A stretch of DNA of 8,386 nt. Origin: Halovenus sp. Lineage in GTDB: Archaea; Halobacteriota; Halobacteria; Halobacteriales; Haloarculaceae. How positions within the stretch are numbered: the stretch's first letter is position 1; every line of letters begins with the position of its first letter. The notes below the pieces were generated by a model. It worked only from the letters and a program-made list of their open reading frames with translations, ran no database searches and was not told the DNA's origin. Location: assembly GCA_003551945.1 (NCBI GenBank), contig PUNZ01000258.1, positions 1 through 8,386 of the forward strand, written 5' to 3'. Position numbers and translations under genes: made by a program. Below, one piece after another: positions 1 to 4,458 of the stretch.

Positions 1-697
1 CCGATGGGGAGAGCTGTGTGATAAGAAAGACCCAGTCAGGAAACTCCGCGGGCATAGACAGTCCGTTGAGCAGGTAGACAACACCGAGCGGGACGACATC
101 CCAGATGAGTTCGAACACGACAAAAAAGCCGACAGCAAAGGTCGTCGCTCTGGTTGTTGAGCCAGTCGCCGCTGACAGTCCGACGATGATACTCACATAC
201 ACGGCCACAAAGAAGACCGTTGCAAGCAAAAACAAGAGCAGCCCAAAAGCATCAAGACTTCCAAGCAAAGCCGCACCGAAGCCAAGGCCAAGCACCAATC
301 CAACGGCAAGCCCTGTCGTCAGAACGGCCGCCCGTCCGAGCAGTTTGCCAAAGAGAATATCTGAGCGAGTGACTGGGAGCGAAAGGAGGATTTTGATGCT
401 TCCGAGTTCTCGTTCTCCGGCAAGGGATTTGAAACAGACGATGATTGCGGCGAGAGGGATGAATAGACCAGTGATACCCACTGTGAAAAAGAGTAAGCCA
501 CCGAACGTGGCCTGGTCAGTTGGCCCGAACATTTCGGGAAGTTCGACGTACGCGTAGGTCGTTGCAAGCAACAAGAGAACAAAGATGCTGACCAGCGACC
601 ACAGGGCTCGTGACTGAACCGCATCTTTGAAATCTTTCTTCGCGACAGCGAGAATGCGCTTTGTCGATGTTCCGGATGGAGTATTGGATGTACTCAT
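1..697 (-). CDS. ABC-2 family transporter permease (C-terminus beyond window)
   Basis: Membrane subunit of an ABC-2 type exporter of the NosY-like class, partnered with the ATPase encoded just upstream. The frame is open from an ATG at 697 to the window edge (232 codons seen, no stop). A short cytoplasmic N-terminus is followed by hydrophobic segments at about residues 32-50, 66-89, 121-146, 151-175 and 183-210. Between the second and third lies the conserved cytoplasmic stretch ERELGSIKILLSLPVTRSDI (residues 95-114) followed by GKLLGR, typical of ABC-2 permeases and thought to contact the ATPase. The start codon overlaps the ATPase stop in an ATGA, so translation is probably coupled. Family assignment is firm; the substrate cannot be told from sequence. 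Plus-strand reading frames across this stretch are shadows of it. Confidence 0.9.
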   Translation of the reverse strand, partial: MSTSNTPSGTSTKRILAVAKKDFKDAVQSRALWSLVSIFVLLLLATTYAYVELPEMFGPTDQATFGGLLFFTVGITGLFIPLAAIIVCFKSLAGERELGSIKILLSLPVTRSDILFGKLLGRAAVLTTGLAVGLVLGLGFGAALLGSLDAFGLLLFLLATVFFVAVYVSIIVGLSAATGSTTRATTFAVGFFVVFELIWDVVPLGVVYLLNGLSMPAEFPDWVFLITQLSPS

Positions 698-1611
698 GCG
701 CGAACCTCCTGTTCCTCGTTCGTATACTGGATAAACAGGTCACTGAGCGAGGAGGTAACAACCGAGAAGTCCTCAATTGTGACAATGCGGTCTATTTCTT
801 CGAGCACTCTGAACTTTGGTCGGTCGCCGATACCGATACGGATTCGGCCATCATCGATGGCAGCATGCTCGACACCAGCAACTGTCTCAATCTGTGATAG
901 AATCTCATCTGAGAGCTGTTCGACCTGCAGGTAGATTGTTTCCCGGGCATCCGTTGCCGAGCGAAGCCCAGCAACCGAATCAACGGCGACGAGCTGTCCG
1001 CGATTGATGATCGCCACTCTGTCACAGACCGCTTCGACCTGCTCCATGACATGGCTAGAGAAAAAGACCGTCGTCCCGCGCTCGTTTTCCTCGAGAATGA
1101 TATCTCGCATCTCCTTTGCTCCGTTCGGGTCAAGTCCAGTCGATGGCTCATCAAGAATCAGGAGGTCTGGGTCTCCAACGAGTGCTATCGCCATCACGAG
1201 GCGCTGTTTCATCCCTTTCGAATAGCCACCGGCATCCCGGTCGGCTGCATCCGCAATTCCGACGCGTTCGAGCATTGCAATCGGCTCTTCGTCCGATTCC
1301 TTGAGTTCAATTGCAAACTCGAGATGTTGCCGACCGGTGAGTCGGTCATAGACGTGGTAGGCATCCGGGAGGACACCAGTCCGGCGACGAACATCGAGAC
1401 TTTCATCCTGTGCATCGTATCCAAGAACCTTGACAGAGCCTGCTGTTGGCCTGATAAAATCCAAAATAATATCGATTGTTGTCGATTTTCCAGCCCCGTT
1501 CGGTCCGAGAAAGCCAAATATTTCACCCTCCTCAACAGTCAAATTAAGATCATCGACAGCAACCACCTGCCCAAAGTGTTTGCTCAACCCATCAATTTCA
1601 ATTGCTGGCAT
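694..1611 (-). CDS. ABC transporter ATP-binding protein (ABC-2/CcmA-NosF type)
   Basis: Cytoplasmic ATPase that powers the adjoining membrane permease. The 305-residue protein has a full nucleotide-binding domain: Walker A GPNGAGKST (36-44), signature YSKGMKQR (130-137, the usual variant of LSGGQ in this class), Walker B LLILDEP with D154/E155, D-loop STGLDP (157-162) and switch histidine H187. Residues from about 215 form the C-terminal extension common in ABC-2 exporter ATPases. The ATG at 1611 is supported by a TATA-like element about 28 bp upstream, which predicts a leaderless or nearly leaderless mRNA separate from the oap operon. The stop overlaps the permease start (ATGA). No key residue is missing. 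The exported compound is unknown. Confidence 0.95.
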   Translation of the reverse strand: MPAIEIDGLSKHFGQVVAVDDLNLTVEEGEIFGFLGPNGAGKSTTIDIILDFIRPTAGSVKVLGYDAQDESLDVRRRTGVLPDAYHVYDRLTGRQHLEFAIELKESDEEPIAMLERVGIADAADRDAGGYSKGMKQRLVMAIALVGDPDLLILDEPSTGLDPNGAKEMRDIILEENERGTTVFFSSHVMEQVEAVCDRVAIINRGQLVAVDSVAGLRSATDARETIYLQVEQLSDEILSQIETVAGVEHAAIDDGRIRIGIGDRPKFRVLEEIDRIVTIEDFSVVTSSLSDLFIQYTNEEQEVRA

Positions 1612-1634
1612 AACGCTATACTAGCAAGAGAGAT

Positions 1635-1642
1635 GGATAAAG
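1635..1642 (-). promoter_or_regulatory. TATA-like box for the ABC exporter operon
   Basis: On the minus strand this reads CTTTATCC. It is centred about 28 bp upstream of the ATG at 1611, the spacing at which archaeal transcription starts at or next to the start codon. No Shine-Dalgarno sequence is seen before that ATG, consistent with a leaderless message. Assigned by position and composition only. Confidence 0.45.
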
Positions 1643-1666
1643 GTACCCGACCTGTGTCTTGGGTAG

Positions 1667-1680
1667 TTAGAAAATATCGG
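1667..1680 (-). terminator. Possible T-rich transcription end after oapC
   Basis: Just past the oapC stop codon (TAG, 1683-1685) the minus strand reads CGATATTTTCTAAC. Archaeal RNA polymerase commonly stops at such short T tracts without a hairpin. The tract also lies upstream of the separate ABC-operon promoter. Weak evidence. Confidence 0.3.
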
Positions 1681-1682
1681 AG

Positions 1683-2399
1683 CTAGTCATTCCAGCGTTC
1701 GGGAACCTGAATCGTATATTTGCCGTCCTCTTGGAGTGCAATAATGTACTCCTCACGGTCGTACAGTTCCATGAGATTGAGTTCGTACTGACCAGGTTCG
1801 ACAACACGAATCGACTCGAACTGGTCGTTGAGTTCTTTGCGCAGTTCGGAAAGACCGGGGCGGGATGGCTGGTCATCTTCTGAGTCTGCTGAGGAAGCCA
1901 CCTCGTCACTGGCCGTGCTATCTGGAGGTGAAACGGAGGGGTTCCGGGAGATATCAGTGGCCTCATCCTGTTCCTCCTTTGATTCAAGTGGAGAGTGGGT
2001 AGTTTCCGCCGAGTCGTCCATCTGTGGAGCAGAACGGAATCGGTCGGGTGCAGGCGGGAGTTCGTCAGGAGAGACAACTTCGCTTCGAGCGCTTGCCTGA
2101 GCGTGGTCTTCAGCGGGCGTCGGTGAACCACTGGTAGGAACGTCTTCTTCCGTGCTGGCACTTGTCGATGACGGACTCACCAGGTCTCTGACTGCTGTTG
2201 CTGCGTTTCCAACTGTCCGGGCAACCGTACTGTCTACGGCAGGTTCCGGTGGTTCCGGCGGTTCTGCGGGTGTGTCAACGGTGCTGGCACCGGCAGGTTT
2301 GTACTGAAACTTTGTGCCGCCACAGTTCGGACACCCCGATAGCATCTCTTTCGAGCCGTCATCGAATCCCTGTCCGCAGTCAGTACACTGGTGTGGCAT
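1683..2399 (-). CDS. oapC: OapC/ArvC-type zinc-ribbon protein
   Basis: Third gene of the origin-associated cluster. The 238-residue protein has three parts. An N-terminal zinc ribbon carries two CxxC knuckles, C5/C8 and C23/C26. A linker of about 160 residues (roughly 35-195) is rich in Ser, Pro, Asp, Glu and Thr and is almost certainly disordered. A compact C-terminal domain (about 198-238, from LRKELNDQF to the end) looks conserved and folded. The ribbon plus this C-terminal domain, next to oapB, is how OapC is recognised. Its molecular function is unknown; homologues are also named ArvC because of a reported link to extracellular vesicle formation. The start at 2399 has a Shine-Dalgarno-like AGAGGA at 2410-2415, and the gene starts 18 bp after the oapB stop, so one operon is likely. 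Confidence 0.88.
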   Translation of the reverse strand: MPHQCTDCGQGFDDGSKEMLSGCPNCGGTKFQYKPAGASTVDTPAEPPEPPEPAVDSTVARTVGNAATAVRDLVSPSSTSASTEEDVPTSGSPTPAEDHAQASARSEVVSPDELPPAPDRFRSAPQMDDSAETTHSPLESKEEQDEATDISRNPSVSPPDSTASDEVASSADSEDDQPSRPGLSELRKELNDQFESIRVVEPGQYELNLMELYDREEYIIALQEDGKYTIQVPERWND

Positions 2400-2417
2400 G
2401 TGATGATATTCCTCTGG

Positions 2418-2798
2418 CTACTTTCGAGAGACAAGCGTCTGAATCAGCGTTTCGTCTTTGTGTAAGGTCTCAATCTGATTCGCTGGGCCGATAACGGTCA
2501 GCTTTTTCGCTGATTCCCGACCCATCAACCGGTCGAGGAAGCTGGCATCGGCCGTTTCCTTTCGAGGATACGTCTCAATTTCGATGCCGTTGAACTCGTC
2601 AGGGCTGATTTCGGTCATCGTCACCTCGATAAGTCTGGATTCCTCATCCGGAGAAAGTCCTTCTTCAAGAATGACGATATTCCCGTCGCGGACGCCATCG
2701 AGAATCATCCGAATTTTCTCCATGCTCGCAAGGCCGTCCATGCGTTCGCCGCTTATCAAATCAATTCTTACTCCGTCACGTGGTTTCACTTCCGGCAT
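2418..2798 (-). CDS. oapB: OapB/ArvB family protein (DUF2073)
   Basis: Second gene of the cluster, a 126-residue soluble protein of the DUF2073 family, found beside the oapA GTPase in many Euryarchaeota. The recognisable core is the N-terminal stretch from PRDGVRIDLISGERMDGL through KIRMILDGVRDGNIVILEEG (about residues 6-47), then an alternating alpha/beta pattern and ESAKKLTVIGP near residue 100. No catalytic motif is visible. I chose the ATG at 2798 rather than the ATG at 2897. The longer form would overlap oapA heavily and add an atypical basic N-terminus, while the ATG at 2798 lies 4 bp after the oapA stop and follows a GGGTGAT Shine-Dalgarno-like sequence overlapping that stop. Function is unknown; tight coupling suggests a partner of the GTPase. 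Confidence 0.9.
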   Translation of the reverse strand: MPEVKPRDGVRIDLISGERMDGLASMEKIRMILDGVRDGNIVILEEGLSPDEESRLIEVTMTEISPDEFNGIEIETYPRKETADASFLDRLMGRESAKKLTVIGPANQIETLHKDETLIQTLVSRK

Positions 2799-2802
2799 GA
2801 TA

Positions 2803-3450
2803 TCACCCAAAGTACTCCGCAATATTGTCGTAGACCTCGTCCATGTTGTCCCCTTCAAGTGCAGAGAGTGGAATCGTCTCGTGCTGGGGGAACGCATTGC
2901 GGATGCGCTGGACGCTTGAATCTTCCAGGTCGATTTTGTTCGCGAGAATCAACACTGGAAGGTCTTGACTCTCGATGATACCGATGAGCATCGTATTGAC
3001 CTGCGTGAACGGGTCAGTTGTCGAATCGAGCACGTAGATGACGCCGTCGACATCCTCACGAAGCCAGTGCATAGCCTCAGCCACACCCTCAGTGGCTTCA
3101 CGAGAGCGCCTGACAGCGTCTTCTTTTTCCATGTCGTGTTCGAGAAACTCGGTGTAATCGACTTTCGTCGTGACACCGGGTGTATCGACCACGTCGATGG
3201 TGACGGTTTTGCCGTCGCGTTCGATTTCAATGTTCTCTCGCCTACGCGCGCGGCGCGTCTCGTGTGGAATATGGCTTTCCGGACCGACGGCATCGCCGTG
3301 TTCGGTCCAGTCGCGCACAATTCTGTTTGAAAGCGTCGTCTTCCCGGCATTTGGCGGTCCGTAAATGCCGATGCGTTTCGGCTCCTCGTCGGAGAACAAC
3401 GTCGATGCTGCCCGCGAAATGCTTGATCTAAGTCCTGTGAGCAGTCCCAT
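2803..3450 (-). CDS. oapA: Era-like small GTPase OapA/ArvA
   Basis: A 215-residue TRAFAC-class GTPase and first gene of the cluster, diverging from orc1 across the origin. All G motifs are present: G1 GPPNAGKTT (31-39), a likely G2 Thr at 65, G3 DTPG (89-92), G4 NKID (171-174) and G5 SAL (196-198). Residues 1-19 (MGLLTGLRSSISRAASTLF) look like an amphipathic helix that could touch membrane. There is no KH domain, so this is not Era itself. Haloarchaeal homologues were named OapA for origin association. The Haloferax volcanii homologue was, to my recollection, named ArvA as a GTPase needed for extracellular vesicle formation. The ATG at 3450 has a good GGAGG site 6 nt upstream. Confidence 0.93.
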   Translation of the reverse strand: MGLLTGLRSSISRAASTLFSDEEPKRIGIYGPPNAGKTTLSNRIVRDWTEHGDAVGPESHIPHETRRARRRENIEIERDGKTVTIDVVDTPGVTTKVDYTEFLEHDMEKEDAVRRSREATEGVAEAMHWLREDVDGVIYVLDSTTDPFTQVNTMLIGIIESQDLPVLILANKIDLEDSSVQRIRNAFPQHETIPLSALEGDNMDEVYDNIAEYFG

Positions 3451-3456
3451 CCTAAA

Positions 3457-3462
3457 TCCTCC
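3457..3462 (-). promoter_or_regulatory. Shine-Dalgarno site of oapA
   Basis: The minus strand reads GGAGGA six nucleotides before the ATG at 3450. This supports that start and indicates that oapA mRNA carries a leader rather than being leaderless. A potential hairpin lies directly upstream of it (3464-3477). Confidence 0.6.
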
Positions 3463-3463
3463 G

Positions 3464-3492
3464 GCCCCAGTTGGGGCTTGAGAGAATAAGCC
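3464..3492 (-). repeat. Two overlapping short inverted repeats in the oapA leader
   Basis: Hairpin A pairs GCCCC (3464-3468) with GGGGC (3473-3477). Hairpin B pairs GGCTT (3475-3479) with AAGCC (3488-3492). They share 3475-3477, so only one can form at a time. Hairpin A ends one base from the Shine-Dalgarno site. Whether the transcript includes both depends on where it starts. Confidence 0.4.
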
Positions 3493-3497
3493 AACCG

Positions 3498-3524
3498 TGT
3501 ATACTTAATGGTATGTCAGACATA
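3498..3524 (-). promoter_or_regulatory. Candidate oapA promoter with an upstream palindrome
   Basis: The minus strand has an AT-rich TATA-like stretch (TTAAGTATAC, about 3499-3508), which would place the start near 3475-3480 and give a leader of about 25 nt. Immediately upstream, 3512-3524 is a perfect odd palindrome, TATGTC-A-GACATA, a size and place suited to a dimeric regulator. A second TATA-like run at about 3552-3559 is an alternative promoter. None is proven. Confidence 0.35.
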
Positions 3525-3682
3525 TGTATGATTACCCACCATTTCTGCTGGAAATATATGTACATGAGGGGAGTGCCCGCTCATCCCGCTCCTAATGTGG
3601 TCGAGTAATTGGGAATGTATCGAGAAGAGAGATAGGTACGTTATCATTAGTTATGGGGAATGGTAGCATGAGTATGTAGATG

Positions 3683-3710
3683 CCCCCCACCCCTTTGTTT
3701 CAGGTGGAAC
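3683..3710 (-). promoter_or_regulatory. Origin recognition box ORB1 (Orc1-binding)
   Basis: On the minus strand it reads GTTCCACCTGAAAC, then AAAGGGG, T and GGGGGG. It matches ORB2 at 27 of 28 positions in the opposite orientation. The GAAAC core followed by a G-string is the haloarchaeal ORB form, in which the initiator contacts both parts. The G-string points towards oapA, away from the unwinding region. Confidence 0.88.
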
Positions 3711-3753
3711 CGAACGAAGGAGTGGGGACAACATAGCTGGATAGCTGAAGAGG

Positions 3754-3815
3754 AGTCTTTCATGTCGAATAAACTAGCTAGGAAAAAGAGTCAACGGTGT
3801 TCCAGATGAAAGACT
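3754..3815. repeat. 10-bp inverted repeat in the unwinding region
   Basis: AGTCTTTCAT at 3754-3763 is the exact reverse complement of ATGAAAGACT at 3806-3815, with 42 bp between. The right arm runs into the CTAG-rich cluster. Its role is unknown. Confidence 0.6.
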
Positions 3816-3816
3816 A

Positions 3817-3834
3817 GTCTAGTATTAACTAGAC
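3817..3834. repeat. CTAG-containing 7-bp hairpin repeat
   Basis: GTCTAGT (3817-3823) pairs with ACTAGAC (3828-3834) across the 4-nt loop ATTA. A similar repeat follows at 3851-3867, where CTAGTA pairs with TACTAG across a 5-nt loop. Confidence 0.55.
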
Positions 3835-3980
3835 GTTGTTTCTAGAACTTCTAGTAAAATATACTAGTTCACAGTTACAATGTCTTTTTTTCTCTAGTAC
3901 GGTTTTGGTTTTACTGATTATCACTTAAATCTTTCCTAGTCTACCAACCGTCTCTCTGACCCCCACCCACTCTTTTTTTC

Positions 3981-4009
3981 GTTCCACCCGAAACAAAGGG
4001 GTGGGGGGG
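3981..4009 (+). promoter_or_regulatory. Origin recognition box ORB2 (Orc1-binding)
   Basis: Reads GTTCCACCCGAAAC, then AAAGGGG, T and seven G. It mirrors ORB1 (27 of 28 positions over 3981-4008), and its G-string points towards orc1. A C-rich arm at 3960-3968 (CCCCCACCC) is the exact complement of 3999-4007 in this box, so the box lies inside its own 9-bp inverted repeat. Confidence 0.88.
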
Positions 4010-4291
4010 TTCTATGGGTATTGATAACACTCAACACGAACTCTCGTTCGTCTTCTCGTACTATCCAGTCTCACCCGTATCCTATGATACTGAGAATGCT
4101 CTTGCGCTGATACACGAATCTTCTTGGGCTGTTCACTGAGCTCCGGTTTCCTCACTCCTCATCCCTACTGCAATCTTTCGACGCAGACGAATCACATGTA
4201 AAATCAAATCTCTTCATCCGAGGTGCCCGCCGGAATGTCTCGTTCCAGAGCCCACACACCCGTGTTGCTAGCTTTCCTCACACTTGGTAAC
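4010..4291. other. Gene-free stretch between ORB2 and the orc1 promoter
   Basis: No open frame of note, RNA gene or ORB is seen. The plus strand is pyrimidine-rich with many TC runs. One small dyad, GTATC (4077-4081) with GATAC (4086-4090), is the only structure I found. It probably serves as origin flank or spacer. Confidence 0.5.
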
Positions 4292-4313
4292 TATATAACC
4301 GTAATATTTAATA
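4292..4313 (+). promoter_or_regulatory. Candidate orc1 promoter (TATA boxes)
   Basis: TATATAA at 4292-4298 is a strong archaeal TATA match, and a second AT run, ATATTTAATA, lies at 4304-4313. A start about 25-30 bp downstream would give an orc1 leader of roughly 120-140 nt containing the 4366-4384 dyad and ORB3. No TATA-like element lies at the leaderless distance from the ATG. Confidence 0.5.
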
Positions 4314-4365
4314 CGCGCTCACCCGCCATTTCTTCTGGTTCAACTGGACATCGACTATCTCCGCC

Positions 4366-4384
4366 ACCCGCGGAATTAGCGGGT
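4366..4384. repeat. 6-bp inverted repeat in the orc1 leader
   Basis: ACCCGC (4366-4371) and GCGGGT (4379-4384) are exact reverse complements around a 7-nt spacer. It could be an RNA hairpin in the orc1 leader or an operator half-site pair. No function can be assigned. Confidence 0.45.
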
Positions 4385-4424
4385 TAGGAAGGCCGTACCG
4401 GATAATCTCGGCCGCGTCGTGGGA

Positions 4425-4446
4425 TTTCCAGTCGAAACAAAGGGGT
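4425..4446 (+). promoter_or_regulatory. ORB3 immediately upstream of orc1
   Basis: Reads TTTCCAGTCGAAAC then AAAGGGGT. It matches ORB2 at 19 of 22 positions but lacks the second G run. It ends 12 bp before the orc1 ATG. Orc1 bound here would block or modulate its own transcription, and the site may also count as a third origin box. No other Shine-Dalgarno candidate is seen; AAAGGGG in this box is too far from the ATG to be convincing. Confidence 0.78.
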
Positions 4447-4458
4447 TACAGATCGACT

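Larger units (their letters stand above)
3711..3980. other. AT-rich DNA unwinding element between ORB1 and ORB2
   Basis: No gene is present. My count for 3741-3940 is 67 G+C in 200 bases (33.5%), falling to about 28% in 3821-3930, against roughly 50% in the flanking genes. It contains ten CTAG words (3774-3939), a 10-bp inverted repeat (3754-3763 with 3806-3815), a 7-bp stem with a 4-nt loop (3817-3834), a 6-bp stem (3851-3867) and T runs near 3885 and 3973. An easily melted, repeat-rich stretch between inverted ORBs is the expected place for helix opening. Confidence 0.82.
3683..4446. other. Chromosomal replication origin (oriC1 type)
   Basis: The gene-free interval between divergent oapA and orc1 carries the full archaeal origin plan: an initiator gene alongside, two ORB elements in inverted orientation with their G-strings pointing outward (3683-3710 and 3981-4008), an AT-rich unwinding region between them, and a third ORB (4425-4446) next to the initiator start. 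In haloarchaea the origin beside oapABC and this orc1 is the conserved, main chromosomal origin. Identification rests on sequence plan and gene context; no replication data are available here. Confidence 0.9.

Noticed and set aside
130..137. ABC signature YSKGM in the ATPase (residue positions) as a defective LSGGQ
   Set aside because: YSKGM is a normal signature variant in ABC-2 exporter ATPases; all other motifs are intact.
105..557. Open plus-strand frame of 150 codons opposite the permease
   Set aside because: The minus-strand permease frame is continuous, hydrophobic in the right pattern and coupled to its ATPase. The plus-strand product is low-complexity Ser/Pro/Lys sequence, un-haloarchaeal in character.
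1051..1686. Open plus-strand frame of 211 codons antisense to the ABC ATPase gene
   Set aside because: It lies opposite a fully motif-complete ATPase, shows no domain of its own and has shadow-like composition.
1930..1942. ORB-like sequence GAAACGGAGGGGT inside oapC
   Set aside because: It matches the GAAAC plus G-string half of the ORBs at 11 of 13 positions, but the other half is missing and it lies in coding sequence for the disordered linker. Probably chance.
3762..3809. Fifteen-codon basic reading frame in the unwinding region
   Set aside because: Too short, no promoter or ribosome site, and inside the AT-rich origin DNA.
3999..4009. G-quadruplex at the ORB2 G-string
   Set aside because: Only two G runs are present at the site, so a standard four-tract quadruplex cannot form in one strand. 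The G runs are explained by the ORB.
4242..4250. GTTCCAGAG as a possible fourth ORB
   Set aside because: Only the first six bases agree with the ORBs; there is no GAAAC core or G-string.
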